64,000 nt of DNA from Candidatus Nitrotoga sp. AM1P (GTDB lineage: Bacteria; Pseudomonadota; Gammaproteobacteria; Burkholderiales; Gallionellaceae), in the NCBI RefSeq assembly GCF_013168275.1, contig NZ_AP019547.1, forward strand, positions 124,001-188,000, in the 5' to 3' direction. The translations under genes were made by a program, and so were the position numbers. Below are positions 17,709 to 27,003 of the stretch, one piece after another; position 1 is the first letter of the stretch; each line of letters opens with the position of its first letter. Below the pieces are notes generated by a model that was given only the letters and a program-made list of their open reading frames with translations, was not told the DNA's origin and searched no databases.

Positions 17709-20105
17709 ATGTTTGACTTGCATGCAACTCCGAAATACTTCCAGCAAAAGTCAGACGGTGACTCGCTCAGCATTTCCCCCTCTCGTTTTTCCATACTAGC
17801 TCTTGCCATCGCATATACGCTGTTTGTAATCTACGGCAGCCTTGTGCCCTTGAATTTCCAACCTTATTCATGGCAGGAAGCATCTGAAGTATTCAAAAAT
17901 ATACGCTATCTTAATTTGGGGATTGGTTCCCGCGTAGACTGGGCGACAAATATTCTTCTGTTCATGCCTTTAGCTTTTGTGTGGCTTTGCACACTGGGAC
18001 ACTCAACAAGCGTGGCGTGGCGTATCGTAGCAACGCTATTTGTGCTGTTTGCCTGCACCAGTCTGAGCATGGCGATCGAGTTTACTCAGATTTTCTTCCC
18101 TCCACGCAATGTTTCACTCAATGATATCTATGCAAACACCCTTGGCACTTTTATAGGCGCGTCTCTTTGGTGGGTAACTGGGACATCTGTAACCCGGTGG
18201 TACTTGGGCTGGTGGACAGCCGAAGTACCAATGGATCTTACTCAACGGCTTCTCTATAGCTACCTATTTCTGTTATTCGGCTACAGTCTCTTGCCGCTGG
18301 ATCTGACTATCAGTCCGGTAGAAATCTATCATAAGTGGCATGAAGGGAGAATTGTTCTCATCCCTTTTACATTTACTAACGACCAGGACGAGTTTGCGCA
18401 ACGACTTTACGGCTTTCTTGCGGATGTATTGATTTGGGTTCCGGCCGGAATATTGGCGCGCCTTACCGCCAAACGCAATGGAAGGCAAATTTGGCTCCGC
18501 TTGACTGCCGCCGGAGCTTTGATCGAGTTTCTCCAAGTTTTTGTGTACACCCGTGTTACAGACACATCAACCATTTTCACCGCTAGTTTGGGATCTGCAA
18601 TCGGAATATGGCTGGCTATTCGATGGCGAAAAAAAGAACCCGTTGCGGAACAGGCTAAAGCTGCGAGTAATATGGGCGGATTAATTGTCGGGATACTCCT
18701 CTGGCTAGCCCTGATTTTTGCAGTGTTCTGGTATCCCTTTGATTTTCGGTTTGATGGAGCATTCGTAGGCAGCCGACTTGCTGAGGCAACAACCCGGGTG
18801 CCCCTTGCTCTCTATTATTTTGGTACTGAATATCGAGCAGCAACAGAAGTACTACACAAGATGGGATTCTTTTTCCCGCTGGGCATACTGCTCACTTTGT
18901 TTGTGGGCCAAATTCGTTTTGGTACTCCCGCTCTCTGGAAAATGCTTGCCTTGGCAGGCGTTGGCATCGTTGCCGGCTCAGTGGAGGTAGGTCAGTTATT
19001 TCTACCCGGTAAATTCGCTGATCTGACCGATGTGGTATTGGAAATGTCAGGAGGTTGGGCAGGCTGTGCTCTCGCATGGCGTATAAGGTACATGCACCGC
19101 ATACGGACTGCACCTGTTATATCGTTACCCCGCCATAGCCCATGGTTGTTTATAGGGGGATTTGTGTTAGTACTTACAGTTCTGCTATGGGCTGCGCCCC
19201 ATATTCCCACAATACCCTACAACGTACGCAAACTGGTTGCACAAGCGCATCCTATGTTGTCTGCGCTAGGCCTTGCGTGCGCTATTGCATGGATATTTGG
19301 CTTCCCTGCTTGGGTAGCCAGATACATGGCATCAGGTTCGCACCAGCTCACGTACCTGCCACTCTTCCTGCTGCTTCACGGAATTGTTGCTTGGTTTCTA
19401 TTGCGTATGGCAGCGCCCATCGAAATGATACATAAAATAGTCAGCTCGCCCGTTTTAGGCTGGCCTTGGGAATGGGAGTCAATTGGGCGCTTTATCGGCT
19501 TGTTCACACTCTGGTCTGTGCTTTCATTCGGAGCAGGATTTATCGCACTGCGATCCTGGCTACCCAAAACAGGTGGCGTGCTTTGGGCGTGGGTGGTCGC
19601 TTTGCTTACATTGTTGCCAGTTACATATGTTGTGGTAATACAGCAAGCTGCCACAGATAATCTTACTGAACTTCTTGTTGGGGCCGGTACACCAATGGCA
19701 TTTCTGTGGGTCACCGTTGGATTGTTCATGCTTGCATTAGCGAGCTCACAATTAGCCTGCGCGCTTGGCACTGGTATGCGAGTTGGAGTTCTACGGGGGG
19801 TGTTATGGAGCGTAGCCTCGTTTCCTCTGACATATCTCGCATTGCGCGCTGGTTTTGAACCATATGTCATTAAATACGGCCAAGCGTTTTCCGCATTTCA
19901 GTTTCTATTGAGCCAGGACCGAGCTAACTATGCTGCGCCAATGGAGCTGCTGTTACGCTATGGGTTCGCACATGGAATGTTGCTTTGTGTAATTGCCGCT
20001 AGTCAGGCACCATTTTTGGGTAACTGTATTTTATTGTATATGAGTAAAACTATACGCCCAGTTTCAGAACAAAAAGTCATTATTAAGAGAAGTCCAACTA
20101 CTTGA
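17709..20105 (+). CDS. Polytopic membrane protein with three VanZ-like modules
   Basis: 798 aa with roughly 18-20 hydrophobic segments. VanZ-type signatures occur three times. Module 1 (residues ~25-150) has YGSLVPLNF, then DWATNILLFMPLAF and EFTQIFFPPRNVSLNDIYANTLG. Module 2 (~190-305) has SLLPLDLTIS, ADVLIWVPAG, EFLQVFVYTRVTDTSTIFTASLG. Module 3 (~340-465) has YPFDFRFD, HKMGFFFPLGI, EVGQLFLPGKFADLTDVVLEMSGGW. The last ~300 residues are further membrane helices without a recognised domain. VanZ proteins are small inner-membrane proteins linked in enterococci to teicoplanin resistance; function here is unknown. Similar proteins often occur near exosortase or polysaccharide genes, but none is seen here. 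Confidence 0.8.
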   Translation: MFDLHATPKYFQQKSDGDSLSISPSRFSILALAIAYTLFVIYGSLVPLNFQPYSWQEASEVFKNIRYLNLGIGSRVDWATNILLFMPLAFVWLCTLGHSTSVAWRIVATLFVLFACTSLSMAIEFTQIFFPPRNVSLNDIYANTLGTFIGASLWWVTGTSVTRWYLGWWTAEVPMDLTQRLLYSYLFLLFGYSLLPLDLTISPVEIYHKWHEGRIVLIPFTFTNDQDEFAQRLYGFLADVLIWVPAGILARLTAKRNGRQIWLRLTAAGALIEFLQVFVYTRVTDTSTIFTASLGSAIGIWLAIRWRKKEPVAEQAKAASNMGGLIVGILLWLALIFAVFWYPFDFRFDGAFVGSRLAEATTRVPLALYYFGTEYRAATEVLHKMGFFFPLGILLTLFVGQIRFGTPALWKMLALAGVGIVAGSVEVGQLFLPGKFADLTDVVLEMSGGWAGCALAWRIRYMHRIRTAPVISLPRHSPWLFIGGFVLVLTVLLWAAPHIPTIPYNVRKLVAQAHPMLSALGLACAIAWIFGFPAWVARYMASGSHQLTYLPLFLLLHGIVAWFLLRMAAPIEMIHKIVSSPVLGWPWEWESIGRFIGLFTLWSVLSFGAGFIALRSWLPKTGGVLWAWVVALLTLLPVTYVVVIQQAATDNLTELLVGAGTPMAFLWVTVGLFMLALASSQLACALGTGMRVGVLRGVLWSVASFPLTYLALRAGFEPYVIKYGQAFSAFQFLLSQDRANYAAPMELLLRYGFAHGMLLCVIAASQAPFLGNCILLYMSKTIRPVSEQKVIIKRSPTT

Positions 20106-20108
20106 TTA

Positions 20109-20384
20109 TCAGGCTGTGTCGTCACTTAAAACGGGCGTTTTAATATCTGTTTCGCTACGGGACATTTGAGAATCTGCATATCGGTGGTATCTGCTAGGAG
20201 CATACAAATTGTGAATATGCGTTTCATACTGTTGGTAAGGCAGCGGAAAAACGGATATTCCCCGAGTATGGTTGTTATCGACGGCAATACCCCAACCACC
20301 GCCGCTCATAAAGGACTGAGTTAGCTCTATGAGAGCATCCCTCACTCGTTGGAAGACGAAAAACAGGGAGAAGCTCAGGTTCAA
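20109..20384 (-). CDS. Uncharacterised short ORF, possibly a gene fragment
   Basis: 91 codons from a TTG, four bases after the VanZ-like stop on the opposite strand. Its residues look protein-like (ELTQSFMSGGGWGIAVDNNH, then SVFPLPYQQYETHIHNLYAPSRYHRYADSQM), and the frame stays open about eight more codons upstream without a start. There is no good RBS. I do not recognise the family. It could be the 3' remnant of a larger gene or a spurious frame. Confidence 0.3.
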   Translation of the reverse strand: MNLSFSLFFVFQRVRDALIELTQSFMSGGGWGIAVDNNHTRGISVFPLPYQQYETHIHNLYAPSRYHRYADSQMSRSETDIKTPVLSDDTA

Positions 20385-20464
20385 CTCTGATGCATATTCT
20401 GATTCAAACTTTGCTTATCGGTATAGACCGATAGTGCAAATTAATTTGTAGAAAGCTTCATCTA

Positions 20465-23400
20465 TTAAGGTAGTTGATCGTCTACCAGAGCGGGTTGTTG
20501 GCTGGAATTAACAGCCTCATCTACCCCCTTTCCCTTTGCTGAGCTGGGCTTGGGGATTGGTTTCAATGCGGTTTGTTCGGGCAGAGGTTGCGCCTTATCC
20601 GTGAGTGGTTTCAAAGTGGGCAAGAGGTATTTTAAAACTTGTGTAGAGAGTGCTGAAGTAAATTGATAGTTAGCTGCGTCCGCGCCTGGCACAAATGCGG
20701 TCAACGTTCCGAAGAATCGATCCCCGATGAAGAACACAAAAGTGGCGGAGCGGTTTACCGCATGGGATTCCTTGATAACACCGGCTGAGGAAAAAGTGAC
20801 ATAACGATGATCACCGGTTCCAGTCTTGCCGCCGATCGGGATCCAGGTACCATCTTCTTTTACTATGGAGTGGGCGAGTCGCGATGCAGTGCCTTTTTCC
20901 ACTACTCCGGTCAATACGTCACGCACCACAGCGGCCAGATCAGGTGAGAACATTTTTTCGCCTTGGGCAGGGATACGTTCCACAATGGTTTCAAAGGGCG
21001 TGCCTGCTGCGAAGTGCAGACGTTCGATGAGCATTGTGGGAATACGAACGCCATTATTCAAGATAATACCCATCAGTTCGGCAAGTGCGGCAGGTCGGTC
21101 GGCGGAACTGCCTATCGCCGTGGCCAGTGAGGGTACAAGGGCATCGAAAGAATAGCCGAGACGTTTCCAACTGCGATGAATCTCCAGAAAGGCTTCCAGT
21201 TCCAGCAGGCTGCGGATTCGGATATCCTGTGCATTCTTGTGAATGGTCTTGAATAGCCAGCGATAGACAGCCACACGCTCTTCGCTGCTGGCTTTGATCA
21301 CGTCCTTATATTTCGCATTTGGGTGGTTGCTTAAATAGTGCACGAGCCATAATTCCAAGGGGTGTACGGCTACGATATATCCCTGGTCCGCCAGCGAGTA
21401 TTTGCCTGGCGCATAGCGCTGATACTGATCATGGAGAACGCGCTCGCCCGGCCCCTTGAGGCCAGGCAGGCGTGATGTCATGAATTTATTGAACTGAGCG
21501 GGTGTAGCTTCAGGATGAATATAGCGGTAAGCGGCGGCAAGTCGGCGCGGCGTATGCCGGAAGCTGGAAAAAAATATCTCATCAATCTCGCTCGCCGTTT
21601 TACCCTTGTACTTAAGATAAAAACGATTGATGAATTCCGTGCCTTCCTTGTCCGCAAATCGCCTGAGATATACCTCGCGATCAGGGTGGTCAGCATCCTT
21701 GAGTATCTTGGCAGACGAACCCTGAATATGAAGCATATGGTAGCGCACGATATCGCGCATAAGGCGGATGTAAATCAGGTTGACGGAATTGAGCGTCGCT
21801 TCGCGCACACTCAGTATCCTGCTATCGTCTTCATGTTTGAAATTTTGGAAATAATGCGCTCCGCCCCCGGTAAAGAATTGTTCATCAGGATTAGCCGAAT
21901 ATTTGCGTTCCAGGGCAGCGTCCAGCATGGCTGCCAAACTTTTGTCCGGGCTTTGTAGTAGGTAGTCGACTGCCCAGTGACTGAGGACGTCATTAGGATC
22001 GCTCACTTCTTTATGCAATATCTCTGGTGCGAGTGCAGCATATTTGCGATGCAGTGCTTCGACAATTTCAAGATAAGTTACCAGCGTCCTTAGTTTTGCT
22101 GTGGATCCAAGATCCAGCTTAGTGCCTTTATTGATATCTAAGGGTTGATCGAAGTTGTCAGCCTGAATTCTAAATTTCGCACCCTGCGGCGTCAGTTCTG
22201 AAAGCGTGAAGCTGTAAATGATTTTGCCCGGATCCGCTTCGCCCAGCAGGCGATTGCCATAGAGTCCCGCGGCGCGCGCATATTCCGGGTTTTTGAGTTG
22301 ACGCAAAATATCGGTGGTCTTTTTTTGCAATTCGCCGTCGAGCGTGCTTTGCACCGATAGATCCAGACGATCCAGCTCATACAGGCGCTGTAACCCCAGT
22401 TGCGAAGCAAGACGCACCCGCACCGCATTAGCAGCCTTTGAGGCAGAGAAATTCCTGGTTTCTTCTGGCACAGGGGCATAACGGAAGCGCAGCGGTACGT
22501 TCAGCGCCGCCTCACTGAGTTTGGGCGATATTACGCCAGCCTGCGCCAGCACGCGCAAGTGGCTATTGGTAAGTTCATTGAGCGCTTTGCGTTCGCCAAT
22601 CAAGTAACTGGAAGGCCTGCGCTGGGCGATCATGAGACTCAGTACATGTTTATAGTAACGTGCTGTTTCGGCAAGGTCCGTGCCACCTGTAGGCCAGGTT
22701 TTCAGGATGCGATTGGTTCGTTCGAAATCCAGGTCGTACCATGCCCATAAACCGTCGCCTAGTCCGTTGGCTTCTCCGAAGCCCGCGGCAGCGGCAAGCG
22801 GAACCGTATTAAGATAATCTACTACGATACGCTTGCGGGCGGGCATTGTTTCCTCCCCACCCAGATAAGCGCGCACAGAGGCAGAGGCGATCTGTTGTAT
22901 CTTGTCGTTGGGGGTGAGGGTCATCCCATGGGGAGAATGCCGGTATTTCTCAATTTGAGTTGCGAGCGTGCTACCGCCCGGTACGTCGTGCTCGGGGCGA
23001 ACCAACTGAATCGTCTTGTCCAGCACTGCCTTTCCAAGCCGGGTCCACTCGATGGCCGGATTTTTTTTGGGTTGGGCCGGATCCAACAGCTCACGATTCT
23101 CGATAAATAGCAGGCTGTTGGTTACTAATGGCGGAACCGATTCAAAGTTTTCATAAATGCGAGTTGGGAAAACAGCACGGTAAAGTGGTTGACCGTTGCC
23201 GTCGACAATTTCGAGCCCGGTCTGCGATTTTTCCCGGTAGGGAACGAATAGTCCCTGTTCAACGAGTTTCTTCATACGCGGGGAAATTCTTGCCTGAGCA
23301 TGCACATGGAAGCCGCGATCGGCCAGATTCTGAAGAAAGTCTGGCAATCGACTATATCCAAGGCGTATATCGTACGGCCCCGCTTGGGGTAAATGTAAAC

Positions 23401-23533
23401 CACCATTGGGACCGCCTTTCACCTCCCAGCGAAGATCATGAGCCAGTTTTGCCAGACGGCGAGCCTGATATGCAGAGGTTTCTGTTTCTCGATAAATAAA
23501 GAAGGCGGTAAGGGCCAGCGCAATAAGAAGCAA
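20465..23533 (-). CDS. Bifunctional class A penicillin-binding protein (PBP1-like)
   Basis: 1022 aa from TTG 23533, but the frame continues upstream as IIKRTLKLFALAVLIL to 23578 without ATG/GTG/TTG, and those residues complete the N-terminal membrane anchor, so the real start is probably a rare codon near 23575-23578. The glycosyltransferase domain (about 110-300) has FIENRELLD in place of EDRxFxxHxG and PGGSTLATQIEK. The transpeptidase domain has the SxxK motif STAK (LDLGSTAKLRT), SVN (LNSVNLIYIR) and GGKTGTGD. A long insertion rich in basic/aromatic residues lies between SVN and KTG. It should polymerise and cross-link peptidoglycan at the inner membrane. No operon partner; a proline/alanine-rich tail follows the catalytic domain. 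Confidence 0.88.
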   Translation of the reverse strand: MLLIALALTAFFIYRETETSAYQARRLAKLAHDLRWEVKGGPNGGLHLPQAGPYDIRLGYSRLPDFLQNLADRGFHVHAQARISPRMKKLVEQGLFVPYREKSQTGLEIVDGNGQPLYRAVFPTRIYENFESVPPLVTNSLLFIENRELLDPAQPKKNPAIEWTRLGKAVLDKTIQLVRPEHDVPGGSTLATQIEKYRHSPHGMTLTPNDKIQQIASASVRAYLGGEETMPARKRIVVDYLNTVPLAAAAGFGEANGLGDGLWAWYDLDFERTNRILKTWPTGGTDLAETARYYKHVLSLMIAQRRPSSYLIGERKALNELTNSHLRVLAQAGVISPKLSEAALNVPLRFRYAPVPEETRNFSASKAANAVRVRLASQLGLQRLYELDRLDLSVQSTLDGELQKKTTDILRQLKNPEYARAAGLYGNRLLGEADPGKIIYSFTLSELTPQGAKFRIQADNFDQPLDINKGTKLDLGSTAKLRTLVTYLEIVEALHRKYAALAPEILHKEVSDPNDVLSHWAVDYLLQSPDKSLAAMLDAALERKYSANPDEQFFTGGGAHYFQNFKHEDDSRILSVREATLNSVNLIYIRLMRDIVRYHMLHIQGSSAKILKDADHPDREVYLRRFADKEGTEFINRFYLKYKGKTASEIDEIFFSSFRHTPRRLAAAYRYIHPEATPAQFNKFMTSRLPGLKGPGERVLHDQYQRYAPGKYSLADQGYIVAVHPLELWLVHYLSNHPNAKYKDVIKASSEERVAVYRWLFKTIHKNAQDIRIRSLLELEAFLEIHRSWKRLGYSFDALVPSLATAIGSSADRPAALAELMGIILNNGVRIPTMLIERLHFAAGTPFETIVERIPAQGEKMFSPDLAAVVRDVLTGVVEKGTASRLAHSIVKEDGTWIPIGGKTGTGDHRYVTFSSAGVIKESHAVNRSATFVFFIGDRFFGTLTAFVPGADAANYQFTSALSTQVLKYLLPTLKPLTDKAQPLPEQTALKPIPKPSSAKGKGVDEAVNSSQQPALVDDQLP

Positions 23534-23578
23534 GATAAGAACAGCAAGGGCAAAAAGTTTGAGCGTGCGCTTTATGAT

Positions 23579-24108
23579 TGAGCTACCAGGATGATTGAGA
23601 AGTACTTGTTGAGTTCTTCTTGGAAAAATAGATGGGTGGATTCAAACGGAAATTGCACCAAATAATTTATACGGATTCAAATCCAGAGGGTGCTTTTAAA
23701 AATTCAGAGTTTGCCGGAAGGTAAGTCATGGGAATAATTTCAAGGCGCTGCATTTATCTGCCTATATAAACAAGATTTTGTTAACCCAATATTGGGCGGG
23801 AACCGGATTTTAGAGGTGATTGAGAAGCGTAAATATAACTTTTTTAAGTATAGCTGATCCAATAAAATATCGTGAAGCGTTCGACTCTGTTTAGGTTGAA
23901 AAAATGCTTTCCGTAAAGGTTTCTGAGTTTTATATATGCGGAATTGTTAATGCTGCGGCATTCATTCCTTATGAACTGGATAGTTTAAAGAGAGAATGTG
24001 CGCTTCTTAAGACGGCATAGTCAGTATGCGTGGATAGGGTGCTCATCCCATAGTGATGGTAATGTTGTATAACGATAAACCTGGCGTCAAGCAAGTATCA
24101 GTGCTGAC
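23579..24108. other. Divergent intergenic region, no gene recognised
   Basis: About 530 AT-rich bases between the divergent PBP and DUF255 genes. It should contain both promoters. I find no coding frame, RNA gene or clear regulator site. Confidence 0.5.
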
Positions 24109-26211
24109 ATGATCGAAGTATTTTTTATTGAACCTAATATGCCTAATCGCCTTGCCCAAGAGACCAGCCCCTATTTGCAGCAGCATACGGACAACCCTGT
24201 TGACTGGTTCCCGTGGGGCGAGGAAGCTCTAACGCTCGCTCGTGAACTGAATAAACCGATCTTGCTATCCATTGGCTATTCGGCCTGCCACTGGTGTCAT
24301 GTCATGGCACACGAGTCGTTTGAGGATGCAAACGTCGCCGCAGTGATGAACCAACATTTCATCAATATCAAGGTGGATCGGGAAGAGCGTCCCGATCTGG
24401 ATCATATTTATCAGGCTGCCCATAGTATGCTGACCCAGCGTAATGGTGGCTGGCCACTCACCTTATTTTTAATGCCTGATCAAGTGCCATTTTTTGGCGG
24501 CACTTATTTTCCAAAAGAGGCTCGCTACAATTTGCCTGGCTTTGTGCCTTTGCTGGAACGCGTGGCTGATCTATACCGCACGCGTCAGGATGACATTGCC
24601 AAACAAAGTGCGTCGCTGATGCAAATATTCGGCACTAGCCTGCCGAGCGCAGAAAGTCAGATTAGCTTCAATAAAACGTCATTGGAAGAGGCATTCAGCG
24701 GATTGCAACAATCTTTTGATCCCATTTACGGTGGTTTCGGCGGTGCGCCTAAATTTCCGCTGCCGACCGAAATGGAATTTTTGTTAAGGTATGCAACACG
24801 CGGCGGTAACCTCGACGCGCATCGCATGGTGTTTCATACTTTGCGCAAAATGGCAGATGGCGGGATCTACGATCAGTTGGGTGGCGGTTTTTGCCGCTAC
24901 AGTGTGGATGAACGTTGGGAAATTCCACATTTTGAAAAAATGCTATATGACAATGGCCCACTGCTGGCACTTTATAGCGATGCGTATGTACTGTCGGGCG
25001 AGGCATCGTTCAAGCGTGTGGTGCAAGGTATTTCGGGTTGGGTCATGGGTGAGATGCAGTCGCCGCAAGGGGGTTATTATTCCAGCCTGGATGCCGATTC
25101 CGAACACGAGGAAGGCAAATTTTATGTGTGGACACCGGAGCAGGCCGCAAGCTTGTTGAGTGTGGAAGAATATGCCGTCGTAGCCGCTCATTACGGTTTG
25201 GATCATCCGCCTAATTTTGAAAATAGGCATTGGAATTTGATAGTTGCCCAGCCGCTAGCCACCATCGCAGAAGCGCGCCAACTGCCCCTTGAACAAATCG
25301 CACAACAACTCACCAGTGCGCAAAAAAAATTGTTTGCAGCGCGCGCAAATCGGGTGCGCCCAGGACGTGACGAAAAAATACTGGTCAGCTGGAACGCTCT
25401 TATGATCAAAGGGATGGCGCGTGCCGGTAGGAGATTAGGCGAGTCAGAATGGATATTATCGGCACAGCGCGCGGTGGATTTTATCCATGCCACGATGTGG
25501 CAAAATGGTCGACTGTTTGCTACCAGTAAGGACGGCAAAGCGCATCTGAATGCCTATCTTGATGATTATGCATTCATGTTGGACGCCTTGCTGGAATTGC
25601 TGCAAACGCAGTTTCGTCTGGCTGATCTGGAATTTGCCCGCGCGCTTGCTGACGTATTACTGGAACAATTTGAAGATCAGCAAGCGGGTGGGTTTTTCTT
25701 TACCAGCCATGACCACGAAAAGCTTATTCATCGCTCCAAGCCAGAGCATGATAATGCGATGCCTTCCGGTAATGGCATCGCAGCACTCGCGTTACAACGC
25801 CTTGGCCATATTTTGGGAGAGCAGCGCTATCTTAAGGCTGCCGAGCGCACACTGACGCTTTATTATCCGTTTTTTGCAAAGCAACCAATGGGCTTCACTA
25901 GCCTTTTAATGACTTTGCAAGAATATCTCATGCCGCCGCAAATCGTTATTTTGTGTGGTGCTCCCGGAGCAAGTGCAGCGTGGCGCCAGCAATTATCTCA
26001 GCATTATTGGCCTGGTACCCTGATTCTGGCTTTAGAAGGCGAGCTTGTTGGACTACCGCAAACGTTGACGAAGCCTTACACACAAGACGTTAGCGCTTGG
26101 GTCTGTCAGGGAGTGCAATGCTTGCCCGCAATTGATGATTGCCAAAAATTGATAGATGTTTGTAAATCTGGCGAAACGGGTTCAGACAGTATTAATACAC
26201 AGGATACTTAG
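24109..26211 (+). CDS. DUF255 thioredoxin-like/six-hairpin glycosidase-like protein (YyaL/SSP411 family)
   Basis: 700 aa from ATG 24109; homology begins at the in-frame ATG 24139 ([16 protein letters not shown]), which is an equally good start. The N-terminal ~170 residues are the DUF255 thioredoxin-like domain with [16 protein letters not shown] (CxxC), [13 protein letters not shown] and [12 protein letters not shown]. The remainder is an alpha/alpha barrel resembling N-acylglucosamine 2-epimerases ([76 protein letters not shown]). The biochemical role of the family is not established. It is followed 47 bases later by a NUDIX gene. Confidence 0.92.
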   Translation: MIEVFFIEPNMPNRLAQETSPYLQQHTDNPVDWFPWGEEALTLARELNKPILLSIGYSACHWCHVMAHESFEDANVAAVMNQHFINIKVDREERPDLDHIYQAAHSMLTQRNGGWPLTLFLMPDQVPFFGGTYFPKEARYNLPGFVPLLERVADLYRTRQDDIAKQSASLMQIFGTSLPSAESQISFNKTSLEEAFSGLQQSFDPIYGGFGGAPKFPLPTEMEFLLRYATRGGNLDAHRMVFHTLRKMADGGIYDQLGGGFCRYSVDERWEIPHFEKMLYDNGPLLALYSDAYVLSGEASFKRVVQGISGWVMGEMQSPQGGYYSSLDADSEHEEGKFYVWTPEQAASLLSVEEYAVVAAHYGLDHPPNFENRHWNLIVAQPLATIAEARQLPLEQIAQQLTSAQKKLFAARANRVRPGRDEKILVSWNALMIKGMARAGRRLGESEWILSAQRAVDFIHATMWQNGRLFATSKDGKAHLNAYLDDYAFMLDALLELLQTQFRLADLEFARALADVLLEQFEDQQAGGFFFTSHDHEKLIHRSKPEHDNAMPSGNGIAALALQRLGHILGEQRYLKAAERTLTLYYPFFAKQPMGFTSLLMTLQEYLMPPQIVILCGAPGASAAWRQQLSQHYWPGTLILALEGELVGLPQTLTKPYTQDVSAWVCQGVQCLPAIDDCQKLIDVCKSGETGSDSINTQDT

Positions 26212-26258
26212 TCATCTGCGTGTGGCATGCATTTGTTGATAAAATTTAAGGAGTATTT

Positions 26259-26807
26259 ATGGATTTAAAAGAAACGCGTATTGATTCAATGGCTGTGTAT
26301 GAAGGCGATTTCATCAAGGTGTTTAAAGACAATGTGCGGTTACCGGATGGCAGTGTGGGCTTCCGTGAACATATAGTTCATCCCGGTGCGGTGGCGGTAT
26401 TGGCAATTCTGGATAATGGCGATCTAGTAATGGAACGGCAATTCCGTTATGCGCCGCAACGTGAATTCATTGAGCTACCTGCCGGAAAAATTGATCATGG
26501 CGAAGACATCTTGCTTACCGCGCAACGCGAATTATTGGAAGAAACCGGCTACATTGCCAGCCAGTGGACGCACTTGACCACGGCTTGGCCATGTATAGGT
26601 TTTGCCGATGAACGAATGGAATATTTTCTGGCGCGAGGTCTGACCTACCAAGGTAGACAACTAGACGATGGTGAATTCCTCGAAGTATTTGAGCTATCGC
26701 TCTCCGATGCACTGGACTGGATAAGACAAGGCAAAATCAATGACAGTAAAACCATTGTTGGCATTTTCTGGCTGGAAAAAATGTTGAATGGCTGGAAAAA
26801 ATATTAA
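26259..26807 (+). CDS. NUDIX hydrolase, ADP-ribose pyrophosphatase type
   Basis: 182 aa with a strong RBS (TAAGGAG) eight bases before ATG. The NUDIX box is intact: GxxxxxExxxxREUxEExGxxx reads as GEDILLTAQRELLEETGYIA near residue 88, preceded by ELPAGKID. The N-terminal part VRLPDGSVGFREHIVHPGAVAVLAI matches NudF-like ADP-sugar pyrophosphatases, which split ADP-ribose into AMP and ribose-5-phosphate. Substrate preference is not certain from sequence. Confidence 0.9.
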   Translation: MDLKETRIDSMAVYEGDFIKVFKDNVRLPDGSVGFREHIVHPGAVAVLAILDNGDLVMERQFRYAPQREFIELPAGKIDHGEDILLTAQRELLEETGYIASQWTHLTTAWPCIGFADERMEYFLARGLTYQGRQLDDGEFLEVFELSLSDALDWIRQGKINDSKTIVGIFWLEKMLNGWKKY

Positions 26808-26840
26808 CTAGCTGAAAGCCTTCATATTGCTACTTTATGG

Positions 26841-26889
26841 CGCGCCAATATGGAGCATAAATGAATTATTGATGCACCATATTGGTGAA
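26841..26889 (+). promoter_or_regulatory. Two NtrC-like enhancer boxes upstream of amt
   Basis: Box 1 (26841-26857) reads CGCGCCA-ATA-TGGAGCA and box 2 (26873-26889) reads TGCACCA-TAT-TGGTGAA, against the NtrC consensus TGCACCA-N3-TGGTGCA. Their centres are 32 bases apart, three helical turns, the same spacing as the paired enhancer sites upstream of enterobacterial glnA. They lie about 100 and 130 bases upstream of the predicted sigma-54 start site. Confidence 0.75.
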
Positions 26890-26951
26890 CATGTTCATGT
26901 GTGAAAATTAATCCCACAGGAATACATATGCAAATCAAGTCACGAGCAAAC

Positions 26952-26967
26952 TGGAACGAAATTTGCA
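26952..26967 (+). promoter_or_regulatory. Sigma-54 (RpoN) promoter of amt
   Basis: TGGAACGAAATTTGCA matches the sigma-54 consensus TGGCACG-N4-TTGCA with one mismatch; the invariant GG (26953-26954) and GC (26965-26966) are exactly ten bases apart. It lies about 35 bases before the amt ATG and downstream of two NtrC-like boxes, so transcription under nitrogen limitation is predicted. Confidence 0.8.
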
Positions 26968-27003
26968 TATAACCTCTGGATTAGTTCATATATGGAGTAA
27001 GCA

